The notes beneath the pieces are model-generated. The model made no database searches and had not been told where the DNA came from. It saw only the letters and a list, made by a program, of their open reading frames with translations. The translations under genes were made by a program, and so were the position numbers. A stretch of DNA of 64,000 nt from Jannaschia sp. CCS1. GTDB taxonomy: Bacteria > Pseudomonadota > Alphaproteobacteria > Rhodobacterales > Rhodobacteraceae. Positions 43,538 to 51,954 of this stretch are shown here, one piece after another. Position 1 is the first letter of the stretch; the number at the start of each line of letters is the position of its first letter. Location: NCBI RefSeq assembly GCF_000013565.1, contig NC_007802.1:2356001-2420000 (forward strand), written 5' to 3'.

Positions 43538-44293
43538 TCAGCCCAATTGACCCAGCGCGGGGAAGGTCTCCAGCAGCCAGAAGGCAAAGGCGGAGAACGC
43601 GCCAGTCATCAGCGCCACACCAACGGCTACCAGTAGTACACCCATCACCCGCTCGATCAGTTTCATATGCCGCTTCATGCACCCCATCAGCCCTTGCGCC
43701 CGGTCGATGAAGGCGGCGGCCAGCAGGAACGGCAGGCCCAGGCCGACGGCATAGACACCAAGCAGCATCGTGCCCCGCTGGACCGAGCTTTCCTGCGCCG
43801 CAATCGACAGGATCGCGCCCAGTTGCGGGCCGATGCAGGGCGTCCAGCCAAACGCAAACGCCAGGCCCAGAACGTAGGCCCCAAGGGTCGATCCGCCCTT
43901 ATCGCCCGCATCCAGCCGCGCCTCGCGGTCCAGCAAGGGAATACGAATAAAGCCCAGAAAATGCAGGCCGAATATGATCACGACAGCACCTGAAATACGC
44001 GCCAGAAGGATCTGATTTTGAAGGAAAAACTGCCCCAGAACCGAGGCCGTGAAGCCCAGAAAGATAAAGACCGTCGACAGGCCCATCACGAAAAACAACG
44101 CAGGCATGATCGCCTTGCGCCGCGCCGCGCGCGCCTCCCCCTCGATATCGCTCATGGTGATCCCGCCCATATAGGCGAGGTATGGCGGCACAATGGGCAA
44201 CACGCAGGGGCTGAGGAAGCTCAGCACACCCGCCGCGAGCGCCACCAGCATCGCGGGCAAAAGCGATGCATCAAAGAGGTCAATTCCAAACAT
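43538..44293 (-). CDS. ccdA: Cytochrome c biogenesis protein CcdA
   Basis: Carries reducing equivalents across the inner membrane to periplasmic thiol proteins. The 251-residue protein has six membrane helices and the two conserved half-motifs LSFLSPCVLPIVPPYLAYMGG (first Cys, about residue 30) and FAFGWTPCIGPQLGAIL (second Cys, near 155). ATG 44293 is the family start (MFGIDLFDASLL). It is divergent from tusA. Role in cytochrome c maturation is by family. Confidence 0.92.
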   Translation of the reverse strand: MFGIDLFDASLLPAMLVALAAGVLSFLSPCVLPIVPPYLAYMGGITMSDIEGEARAARRKAIMPALFFVMGLSTVFIFLGFTASVLGQFFLQNQILLARISGAVVIIFGLHFLGFIRIPLLDREARLDAGDKGGSTLGAYVLGLAFAFGWTPCIGPQLGAILSIAAQESSVQRGTMLLGVYAVGLGLPFLLAAAFIDRAQGLMGCMKRHMKLIERVMGVLLVAVGVALMTGAFSAFAFWLLETFPALGQLG

Positions 44294-44399
44294 GTCCCAC
44301 CCTTACGCCGCCCTAACCACCCCGTCACGGGGCCAATCGGTCACATTCGCGTGCCAATTTCAATGGACGCGCCCGCGTCCGCCCCCTATCTGCACATCC

Positions 44400-44624
44400 A
44401 TGGAAGATATCGACGCCCGAGACCTCTTGTGCCCCCTGCCCGTCCTGCGTCTGCGCAAGGCGCTCGCGCAAGCAAAACCGGGCGACATTTTGCGCCTGAT
44501 TGCAACCGATCCCGCCGCCCAGATCGACGTGCCGCACTTCTGCACGGAGCAGGGCCATACCTTCCTCGGCACCGCCCCGATGGATGGCAACACCACCGTC
44601 TATCGCGTTCAAAAACAAGCCTGA
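44400..44624 (+). CDS. tusA: TusA-family sulfur carrier protein
   Basis: A 74-residue protein with the TusA/SirA/YedF signature: ARDLLCPLPVLRLRKAL, in which Cys14 of the C-P-x-P motif accepts a persulfide. ATG 44400 gives the family length; longer frames are rejected. It may pass sulfur from a cysteine desulfurase to tRNA or molybdenum cofactor pathways. Divergent from ccdA, 106 bases apart. Confidence 0.88.
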   Translation: MEDIDARDLLCPLPVLRLRKALAQAKPGDILRLIATDPAAQIDVPHFCTEQGHTFLGTAPMDGNTTVYRVQKQA

Positions 44625-44643
44625 CGCTCAAAGGCTGGCCGCG

Positions 44644-44678
44644 CCGCTCCCCCTTTCATCTGGGCAAATACAACTCAA
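44644..44678 (+). repeat. Dispersed intergenic repeat, copy B
   Basis: Matches the segment 4916-4950 at 33 of 35 bases. It lies 20 bases after the tusA stop and 36 bases before the end of the convergent ABC ATPase gene, the same convergent setting as copy A. Confidence 0.6.
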
Positions 44679-44714
44679 ACCCACGGCCTCGCCAACGCGC
44701 CGCCGGTTGATGTG

Positions 44715-45791
44715 CTACGCGCCGAACGCCACAATGGCCCGCGGATCCCACGCCACGCGCGTGCGCGCCCCCACATCCAGCACATCGCGGCCCACGACAT
44801 TGCGCATGGCGATCCGCACCGGCGCCTCGGCCCCGTCCAGGCGCATATCGTAGTAGGTCATGTCGCCGTAATAGACGACCTCATCCACGACGGCGTCGGC
44901 CTCGCGCGCAGGCGCGACTTCTCCCTCGCTGAGGATGGAGAGCGTTTCCGGCCGCATCCCCACGACGCACGCCCCCGACACCGCGCCACCGGGCATCTGC
45001 GCGGGCTCAAGCGCCACTCGGCCCAGACCCGCGACCTCAATCTGCGCGCCCTCTGCCCGGCCCGGCAGGAAGTTCATCACCCCGATGAAATCCGCAACAC
45101 GGCGGCTGCTGGGACGGCGATACAGCACCTCCGGGTCATCCAGCTGCGCGATCTCCCCCTCGAACATCACGGCGATGCGGTCGGACATCACCAACGCCTC
45201 TTCCTGATCATGGGTCACCAGCACAAAGGTGATCCCCACCTCCCGCTGGAGCTTCATCAACTCCACCTGCATCTCCTCGCGGCGCTTTCGGTCCAGCGCC
45301 GAGAGCGGCTCATCCAGGAGCAGCACCTTGGGCTTCAGAATCAGCGCGCGGGCCAGCGCGACCCGCTGCCGCTGCCCGCCCGACAGCGCATGGGCGGCGC
45401 GCGTGCCATAGCCCTCCAGCCCCACCATCTCCAGCGCATCCCCGATCGCGCGGGTCTTCTCGGCACCGTCCATGCCTGACCGCCGCAACCCGAATCCCAC
45501 ATTCTGTTCTACCGTCAGATGCGGGAAAATGGCGTAGCTTTGGAACACCATGTTCGTGGGGCGCTTGTTGGGCGGCACACCGGCCATGTCCTGCCCCGAC
45601 AGGGTGATGACGCCGCCCGAGATGTCCTCAAACCCCGCAATGGCGCGCAGAAGCGTGGTCTTGCCGCAGCCCGACGGTCCCAGCAGGGAAAAGAACTCCC
45701 CCGCGCCGATCTCGGTCGTGATGTTTCGCAGGGCGTGATAGCTGCCGTAGTACTTGTTCACGTCTGACAAGGTGATCAGCGGTTCAGTCAT
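44715..45791 (-). CDS. potA: ABC transporter ATP-binding protein, spermidine/putrescine type
   Basis: A 358-residue ATPase with Walker A LLGPSGCGKTTLLR near 36-49, Q-loop VFQSYAIFPHLTV, signature ALSGGQRQRVALARAL, Walker B VLLLDEPLSALD, then a C-terminal TOBE domain. The GMRPETL segment is typical of the TOBE part of PotA-like proteins. ATG 45791 overlaps the permease stop by four bases. Together with the two permeases it forms a PotABC-type importer, but no binding protein gene is next to it. Confidence 0.9.
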   Translation of the reverse strand: MTEPLITLSDVNKYYGSYHALRNITTEIGAGEFFSLLGPSGCGKTTLLRAIAGFEDISGGVITLSGQDMAGVPPNKRPTNMVFQSYAIFPHLTVEQNVGFGLRRSGMDGAEKTRAIGDALEMVGLEGYGTRAAHALSGGQRQRVALARALILKPKVLLLDEPLSALDRKRREEMQVELMKLQREVGITFVLVTHDQEEALVMSDRIAVMFEGEIAQLDDPEVLYRRPSSRRVADFIGVMNFLPGRAEGAQIEVAGLGRVALEPAQMPGGAVSGACVVGMRPETLSILSEGEVAPAREADAVVDEVVYYGDMTYYDMRLDGAEAPVRIAMRNVVGRDVLDVGARTRVAWDPRAIVAFGA

Positions 45792-46594
45792 AAGAACCCT
45801 CCGGCGTCGGATTGTCCGGCGCGGCGCAGGCCACGGCGGCGGAAGATGTCGGCCACGATCAACAGGATGATCGAGAGCCCCACAAGAAGCGTGCCAAGCG
45901 CCATGACGACTGGCAGCCGCGCCGGGAAGCGCAACTGGCCCCAAAGGTAGACGGGCAGCGTTGGCTCATTGCCTGACAGGAAGAAGGCGATGATGAACTC
46001 ATCCAGTGAGATGATGAAACAGATCAGCAGAGAGGCGATGATGCCGGGTGTCACCAGCGGCAGAATGACCAGCCGGAACGCACCCACCCGCGTCTCCCCC
46101 AGATCCATGGCCGCTTCTTCCAGCGAGCGGTCGAGGCCCGAGAAGCTGCCTTGCAGGATCGCGATGGCAAAGGGCATGCACAGCAGCGTGTGCCCCGCGA
46201 TGATCGTGTAGATCGACGTGGTCAGGCCCAGTTGCATCAGCACGACCAGAAGAGAGATTGCCACGATCACCTCCGGCAGGACCAGCGGCAGCATGATGAA
46301 CCCCATGATCCCGGCCTTGACCGGAAACTCGTACCGCGTGGCCGCCCGCGCCGCGAAAAGGCCCAGGCACGTGGCCAAAATAGCGACCGAAACCGCGATG
46401 ATCAGGGAGTTGATGGTTGCCTCGTGCAGCGCCGGGATCGTGGCCAATTGCGTGAACCATCCGGTCGTGACCCCCTGCAGGGGAAAGGCAATAATTGTGC
46501 CGTCGTTGAACGCGAAAATCGGCAGCAGGATGATCGGTGCATAAAGGAAGATCAGGTAGAGCACGGCGAAGATGCCAAGGGCTGAAAACCTCAT
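45788..46594 (-). CDS. potC: ABC transporter permease, PotC type
   Basis: A 268-residue inner-membrane permease with about six helices and the cytoplasmic EAA loop EEAAMDLGETRVGAFRLVILPLVTPGI near 165-190. The N-terminal LYLIFLYAPIILLPIFAFND is typical of the PotC group. ATG 46594 overlaps the upstream permease stop by four bases. Function: second half of the transmembrane channel for a polyamine-like substrate. Confidence 0.88.
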   Translation of the reverse strand: MRFSALGIFAVLYLIFLYAPIILLPIFAFNDGTIIAFPLQGVTTGWFTQLATIPALHEATINSLIIAVSVAILATCLGLFAARAATRYEFPVKAGIMGFIMLPLVLPEVIVAISLLVVLMQLGLTTSIYTIIAGHTLLCMPFAIAILQGSFSGLDRSLEEAAMDLGETRVGAFRLVILPLVTPGIIASLLICFIISLDEFIIAFFLSGNEPTLPVYLWGQLRFPARLPVVMALGTLLVGLSIILLIVADIFRRRGLRRAGQSDAGGFL

Positions 46595-47679
46595 ATCCCC
46601 CACCTGCCCTTTGGCACAAAGACCGCGATGGCAATCGCGCCCCCCGCCATGATCGCCGCCATCAGGCCAAGGGTGCCTGCGGGCCCGAAATAGGTGTCGC
46701 CGTTGACCAAAAGCCACCACAGGATGCCGATGTCGACAACGGCAGCCACGCCCGCCACCGCCAATCCGCGCGCGCCCCCGCGATAGCGGTCATTCAGATG
46801 CACCCAGAAGCGGATATGCATAATTCCCCAGGCCAGGGTGATCGTCACGCAAGCCATTGCAAAGACGGCCAAAGTCGCGCCCATGGGCCGGTTCGAGAGG
46901 TCAAAGATCTGCACATAGATCATGTTGGCGATCATCGTCCCGCCGGACCCGCCCACCAGCCGCGGCGTGACGTAATCGCCCACCGTCGGGATGAACACGA
47001 TCAGGACAGCCGCCAGCACCCCCGGCATCGCCAGCGGCAGGGTGACGCGCGCAAAGGTCATCACCGTCGCCTCGCCAAGATCCCGCGCCGCCTCCAGCAG
47101 GGACCGATCGATCTTCTCAAGGCTCACGAAAATCGGCAGGATCGCGAAGGGCGCGAAGGCATGGGCAAGCGTGATGACGACCGCATTGGCATTGTAGAGG
47201 ATAAACGACAACGGCTCCTCGATCACGCCCAAGCCCAGAAGCGTGCCGTTGATCGGCCCGTCATAGGCCAGGATCACCCGCCACAGGAAGATGCGGATCA
47301 GGTAGCTGGTCCAGAACGGAATGGTAATCAGAAACAGCCACAGCGCCTTCTTTTCCGGGCGCACATGGAAGCTGATATAATAGGCGATCGGGAAGGCCAG
47401 CACGACCGTGACGGCGGTGACGGAGGCCGAGATCCGCAGGCTCCGCAACATCAGCGCGCGATAAAGCGGATCGGTCAGCGCCTCGCGGTAATTCTCAAGC
47501 GTGAACGTCCGGTCGATCTCCAGGAAGTTCTGCGTCCAGAAGCTGAACAGGATAATCGTCAGAAGCGGCACCGCCAGCAGCAGCAGCGCGAATAACAGCG
47601 GCGGACTGACCGTGATCAGCCCCCGCTTCGCCTCCTGTGATAGCCCCTGCCCCAAGCACCTGTCCTTTGTTCCCGCCAC
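46591..47679 (-). CDS. potB: ABC transporter permease, PotB type, with C-terminal extension
   Basis: A 362-residue permease. The core (about 25-285) has the N-terminal helix, the SYLIRIFLWRVIL segment and the EAA loop EAARDLGEATVMTFARVTLPLAMPGV near 200-225. The C-terminal 75 residues, from about 285, add two or three more hydrophobic segments beyond the usual length of PotB, an oddity. First gene of the transporter operon as seen here; no substrate-binding protein precedes it. Confidence 0.85.
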   Translation of the reverse strand: MAGTKDRCLGQGLSQEAKRGLITVSPPLLFALLLLAVPLLTIILFSFWTQNFLEIDRTFTLENYREALTDPLYRALMLRSLRISASVTAVTVVLAFPIAYYISFHVRPEKKALWLFLITIPFWTSYLIRIFLWRVILAYDGPINGTLLGLGVIEEPLSFILYNANAVVITLAHAFAPFAILPIFVSLEKIDRSLLEAARDLGEATVMTFARVTLPLAMPGVLAAVLIVFIPTVGDYVTPRLVGGSGGTMIANMIYVQIFDLSNRPMGATLAVFAMACVTITLAWGIMHIRFWVHLNDRYRGGARGLAVAGVAAVVDIGILWWLLVNGDTYFGPAGTLGLMAAIMAGGAIAIAVFVPKGRWGI

Positions 47680-47839
47680 CCGACAATCACCGGATCACGG
47701 GGCCACCGCAAGGGGGGATGGAGAGCAAGGCGAGGGCGTGCCTTTCGATGCTTGCCGGACGTTCAAATTTTCTGCCACGAGGATCCGCTGTGAGCCTTTA
47801 TTTCGGGTTTCTGCGGTACAAAATAATATGCAACGCGTC

Positions 47840-48227
47840 TCACCCAAGGTTCTGGGCACTAGGACCTTGGGCCCAACTGCTCACCAGAAAGCACCCAGCG
47901 TCGGCGACCCGAACCAGAATTGCAGTACCCCTTCCGGACCCTGATGCTTCCCGACCGTCAATAACACCGGTCCAAAAAAAACTCGAACATATAGGCAGCG
48001 CTGTCGGCCGTTTCCATTAACCAGTGAACGTTCTCCACACGATACTCTTCCCCCTGTATGGTATTGAAGTTGTGCTGGTATGCGGCTCCGATTGCGTCTT
48101 TTCCGGCAAGCAGTGCGCCATTTGAAAAGATCACTCTGGCGTCGTCGCTGATGAGTTGCGCCACGACCGTCCAGTCTTGAGTAGCAAGGGCGGCTTCATA
48201 GTCACGGACGAAATCTTTGGCAGACAT
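47840..48227 (-). pseudogene. Frameshifted SnoaL/DUF4440-like protein
   Basis: The frame from ATG 48227 reads MSAKDFVRDYEAALATQDW, a SnoaL/NTF2-like small protein, but stops after 89 residues at ...FEFFLDRCY. A run of eight A (47974-47981, plus strand) lies at that point. With one base fewer the frame goes on as FEFFWTGVIDGREAS, SGRGTAILVRV and ends at TGA 47840-47842, giving 128 residues, the normal family length with the expected SGRGT continuation. So a single inserted base breaks the gene, or it is a sequencing error, or slippage on the run restores some product. Role unknown. Confidence 0.75.
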
Positions 48228-48421
48228 TACGGCATCTCCATCTTAGCGGGATCAGATTGGGGGTGTAGCGACGAAGTTTGTGGCAATAGGCTCATCTGGC
48301 AACACGTCATGTTCGAACCAACGACAGCCCCGTCTCACCCACCCGCCGCCCAGTGACGCCGCCCGCACGGATGCTCGCCTGGCATGATCGGGCTAGAAGG
48401 TATGGCCCACGGATCCGGGGA

Positions 48422-49369
48422 CTAACGCCTGTTTTTGGACATTGAGGCCGTTGCAACGGCTGCAATCACGATCAGGCCCACCAGAATTTCGCGGATGTAG
48501 CTGTCCACCTGAAGTTGCGTCAGCCCGTTGTCGAGGATGCCAAGGATCAGGACGCCCACGAGCGTGTAGATGACCCTCGGCTCGCCCTGGCGGCTCATGG
48601 TCATGCCAAGAAATACGGCGGCGATGGCATCCAGCATCAAGCCACTGCCCTGGGTCGGGTTCGCCGATGCAACGCGGGCGGCATACATCAATCCCGCCCA
48701 GGCCGCCCCAAAGCCGGTCAGTCCAAACGCGATCAGGCGCAGGCGTTTGACTTTGATACCGGCCAGATGTGCGGCTTCCTTGTTTCCGCCGATGGCATAG
48801 AGCCTGCGGCCGAACGTCGTCTGCTCCAGCGTGAACCAGCACACGAGAATGACAATGCCCGCGGTGATCGTCAGGTAGGGAAGCGTGATGTTGCCCGCCT
48901 CGATCCCGCCCCGGGCAAAACCCGAAAATGTGGGCGGAATATCACGACCAAAGATGGTTCTTCCGTCGCTGATCAGGAAGGCCAGGCCACTGAAAACGGT
49001 CAACGTGCCAAGTGTTGCCACGAACGGCAGGATGCCGATGATCGAGACGAGGAACCCGTTGAACAGCCCCCCCGCAAGGCCCACCAGAAGGGCCACGCTA
49101 ATGCCAGCCCCGACCGGATATCCCATGGCGAACAGCGTGGCGGCGACGATCCCCGCAAGACTTGCCATGGAGCCGACCGACAGATCAAAATCGCCCATCA
49201 CCATCACGAAGGTCATCGTCGCGGCAACAACGGCCAGCATCGATAATTGCTGCGAGATGTTGATCAGGTTGCGCGGTGTCAGGAACGTATCGGGCAGCTG
49301 GATGGCGAAGAAGGCGATGATCGCAAAGACGCCCAGAAGCGTCCCGGATTGGCGGAGGGTTTTGATCAT
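48422..49369 (-). CDS. Carbohydrate ABC transporter permease (RbsC type)
   Basis: A 315-residue permease of the ribose/xylose class with eight to ten helices. The family features GDFDLSVGSMASLAGIVAA near 59-77, SIIGILPFVATLGT and YAIGGNKEAAHLAGIKVKRLR near 190-210 are present. It begins three bases after the ATPase gene and is the last gene of the operon kinase-binding protein-ATPase-permease. The substrate is a sugar or polyol, not identified. Confidence 0.9.
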   Translation of the reverse strand: MIKTLRQSGTLLGVFAIIAFFAIQLPDTFLTPRNLINISQQLSMLAVVAATMTFVMVMGDFDLSVGSMASLAGIVAATLFAMGYPVGAGISVALLVGLAGGLFNGFLVSIIGILPFVATLGTLTVFSGLAFLISDGRTIFGRDIPPTFSGFARGGIEAGNITLPYLTITAGIVILVCWFTLEQTTFGRRLYAIGGNKEAAHLAGIKVKRLRLIAFGLTGFGAAWAGLMYAARVASANPTQGSGLMLDAIAAVFLGMTMSRQGEPRVIYTLVGVLILGILDNGLTQLQVDSYIREILVGLIVIAAVATASMSKNRR

Positions 49370-49372
49370 ACG

Positions 49373-50881
49373 CTAGGCTTTCGCATCGGGGGCATAGAAG
49401 TGGGACAGAAGTGCTGCGCTGGTCAAAGCGGCGCTGTCAAGCAGATGCGTCTGGCGGCCGTCCTGCAAGACAAGGATGCGGTCGCACATGCCAAGCATCT
49501 CCGGCAGGTCAGAAGAGGTGAGAAGGATGGCACATCCCTGCCCGCTCAACTCCCGAACGGTGGAATAGATATCGAACTTTGCCCCCACATCAACGCCGCG
49601 TGTGGGCTCATTGAGCAGCAGCAATCTGGGGCTCCCGTACAGGGCACGCGCGAAGACGACCTTTTGCTGATTGCCGCCCGACAGCTGGCCGACCGCCTGT
49701 TCGATATCGTCGTATTTCATCCGCATCTGACCGCCCATCGCGGTGGCACCATCCGTTTCGCGGCGCGGTTTGGCGATCAGCCCGTAGCCGCCCAGATGGG
49801 GTGCGGTGATGTTGGCGCGAATAGACATATCCAGCATCAGGCCTTCGCTGCGGCGTTCCTTGGGAAGGTACGCGACGCCACTGGCCCAGGCCCGCGCGGG
49901 GGTTCGGGGCAGAGGACCGCCCTGGAAGTCAACGCGCCCTGCACGGACCGGGTGGAGCCCCATGAAGATTTCCAGCAGCTGCGTCTGACCCGCCTCCGAC
50001 AGCCCGGCAACGCCGATGATTTCGCCCGCACGCAGCGTGAAGGTAAGATCCGACAGCGCAGAGGTCGCAACCCCATCAAGACGTGCCACGACATCGCGGC
50101 CAATACCCGTCGCGCGGGGCGGATAGGCGTCTTTGACGTCGCGCCCGGTCATGTCGTGGATAATCTGATCCTTGGTCACGTCGCGCGTCTTGTTGGTGGA
50201 GACAAGGCGCCCGTTGCGCAGCACCGTGACGTCGTCGCAGATGCGGAGGACCTCCTCCATACGGTGCGACACGTAAAGAACGGCCGCCCCCGATGCCGTC
50301 AGCCGTTCGATCACCGCAAACAACATCTCGGATTCCGCCCCCGTCAGGGCCGCGGTCGGTTCGTCCAGAACGTAGAGGTCGGTCTGCACGTCCTTATCGG
50401 GATCAGTCACCAAAGCGGCGGCGATCTTGATCAGCATTTTGTCGCCCGCTGGCAGATCACCGGCAAGCGACAGGACGTCGATGTGATCTGCGCCAAGAAA
50501 GGCCAGCGCGTCGCGCGCGCGCGCCTTCACCGCAGGCCAATCCACCGCCAGCCCGAAGCGCCGGGGGTAGCGGTGACCAAGCAGGATATTTTCGGCAACC
50601 GAGATTTGTGGGACGATGTTCAGCTCTTGATGGATGAAGCGAAAGCCCGCGTCCTGCGCATCCTGCGCGGAGGCCAGGGGAACGGCACTTCCGTCCTTCT
50701 CAACCTCCAACCCATCCGCTTTGACGACGCCTGCGATCAGCTTGATCAAGGTGCTTTTGCCCGCACCGTTTTCGCCCATAACGGCATGCACCCGCCCCCC
50801 CGACAGCGAGATCGCGACATCCGACAGGGCGGGCAGGCCGTTATAGGCCTTCGACATATGTTTGAAGGTCAGGGTTTGCAT
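49373..50881 (-). CDS. Carbohydrate ABC transporter ATP-binding protein (RbsA type)
   Basis: A 502-residue protein with two ABC domains. Domain 1 has Walker A VMGENGAGKSTLIK and a C-loop region degenerate at LPAGDKMLIKIAAAL followed by LDEPTAAL; domain 2 lacks a proper Walker A (VAGLSEAGQTQLLE) but has the signature LSGGNQQKVVFARAL and LLLNEPTRGVDVGA. This asymmetric make-up is normal for RbsA/MglA. Start ATG 50881 (MQTLTFKHMSKAY). Gap to the binding protein is 65 bases. Confidence 0.9.
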   Translation of the reverse strand: MQTLTFKHMSKAYNGLPALSDVAISLSGGRVHAVMGENGAGKSTLIKLIAGVVKADGLEVEKDGSAVPLASAQDAQDAGFRFIHQELNIVPQISVAENILLGHRYPRRFGLAVDWPAVKARARDALAFLGADHIDVLSLAGDLPAGDKMLIKIAAALVTDPDKDVQTDLYVLDEPTAALTGAESEMLFAVIERLTASGAAVLYVSHRMEEVLRICDDVTVLRNGRLVSTNKTRDVTKDQIIHDMTGRDVKDAYPPRATGIGRDVVARLDGVATSALSDLTFTLRAGEIIGVAGLSEAGQTQLLEIFMGLHPVRAGRVDFQGGPLPRTPARAWASGVAYLPKERRSEGLMLDMSIRANITAPHLGGYGLIAKPRRETDGATAMGGQMRMKYDDIEQAVGQLSGGNQQKVVFARALYGSPRLLLLNEPTRGVDVGAKFDIYSTVRELSGQGCAILLTSSDLPEMLGMCDRILVLQDGRQTHLLDSAALTSAALLSHFYAPDAKA

Positions 50882-50946
50882 CGTCTCAACGGCGCAGATC
50901 GCCGCCTGCGCGACACCGACCAAATCGCCGGTGTCGCGCGGTGGAT

Positions 50947-51858
50947 CTATTCGGCGGCGTTGACGGAGGTGACCAGCATTGTGGGCACATAGATGACGCT
51001 TTCGCGCACCTCTTCCCCCGCCATCAAACGCCCGACGACATCGGCTGCGGCCTGACCAATCCCGGTGAAGTCCTGCGCGATGGAGGCCTCGAAACTGCCT
51101 CCGGCTGCAATCGCATCGCGCGCCTGTGGGTTGGCGTCGATGCCGGTGATGACGATCCCCTCATCGCCGCGCCCCGCATCCTCGATCGCCTGAAGTGCGC
51201 CCAGGGCAGGCTGATCCCAGGCGGCCCAGACGGCGGCAATGCTGCCCGGCTCCGGGTTGGCCGCGAGGATCGCTTCCATGCGCGCGCGGCTGTCCGCGAT
51301 CCCGCCGTCCGAGACATCAGGCGTCACCCGGTCCAGCACCTCGATATCGGGGAAGTTGCCAAAAACGGCATCCGCAACCACGCCGCGAAGCTGCACGGGC
51401 GGGAACGCGTCAAACACGAACATCACGACATTTCCCTGCCCATTGATGCGGTTGGCCACGTAGACGGATGTCTCTGCCGCCATGCCGTATCCGTTCGACG
51501 TGACATTGACCGCGACCAGCGGATCAGACCCCGCATCCATGCCGACCACCGGGATACCGGCATCCGCAGCGGCCAGCAGACCGACATTCACCTGCGCCGG
51601 ATCGACGTTGATCACAATGGCATCGACAGTCTGGATCACGGCGTCTTCGATGCGGCTGATCACGGCGGCCACGTCGCCGGCCGTATCAATGACGTTCACG
51701 TCCCAGCCATTTGCGGCGGCGGCGGCCTCGAAACTCTCGACATAGGCCTGCGTGCCGGGTTGCGACAGATAAGGCGTGATGACGGCGACGGTCTCGGACC
51801 AGGCGGCAGACGTGCTCAGCGCAAGTGACGAGACCGCCAGCGTGACGAATTTATTCAT
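50947..51858 (-). CDS. Sugar-binding periplasmic protein (RbsB type)
   Basis: A 303-residue type I periplasmic binding protein with a signal peptide (MNKFVTLAVSSLALSTSAAWS). The mature start ETVAVITPYLSQPGTQAYVESFEAAAAANGW and VDAIVINVDPAQVNVGLLAAADAGIPVVGMDAG are the family pattern for pentose/hexose binders. First of the transport genes, 96 bases after the kinase gene. The ligand is not determined. Confidence 0.9.
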   Translation of the reverse strand: MNKFVTLAVSSLALSTSAAWSETVAVITPYLSQPGTQAYVESFEAAAAANGWDVNVIDTAGDVAAVISRIEDAVIQTVDAIVINVDPAQVNVGLLAAADAGIPVVGMDAGSDPLVAVNVTSNGYGMAAETSVYVANRINGQGNVVMFVFDAFPPVQLRGVVADAVFGNFPDIEVLDRVTPDVSDGGIADSRARMEAILAANPEPGSIAAVWAAWDQPALGALQAIEDAGRGDEGIVITGIDANPQARDAIAAGGSFEASIAQDFTGIGQAAADVVGRLMAGEEVRESVIYVPTMLVTSVNAAE

Positions 51859-51954
51859 GGTTCTCTCCCCTTTGTGGCCCTCTCAGAAGGCCTTGGCGGC
51901 CATTTTGTAAGGGTTTTTCGCAAGGTTCCCAGACCAGAAATCGGATTTTCCGGC

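Noticed and set aside
47680-47839. Short plus-strand open frames between the potB-like gene and the broken DUF4440 gene
   Set aside because: No ribosome site, no motif and overlap with the restored frame of the broken gene.
49247-50992. 581-residue open frame on the plus strand
   Set aside because: Antisense to the RbsA-type ATPase gene, whose motifs are unmistakable.
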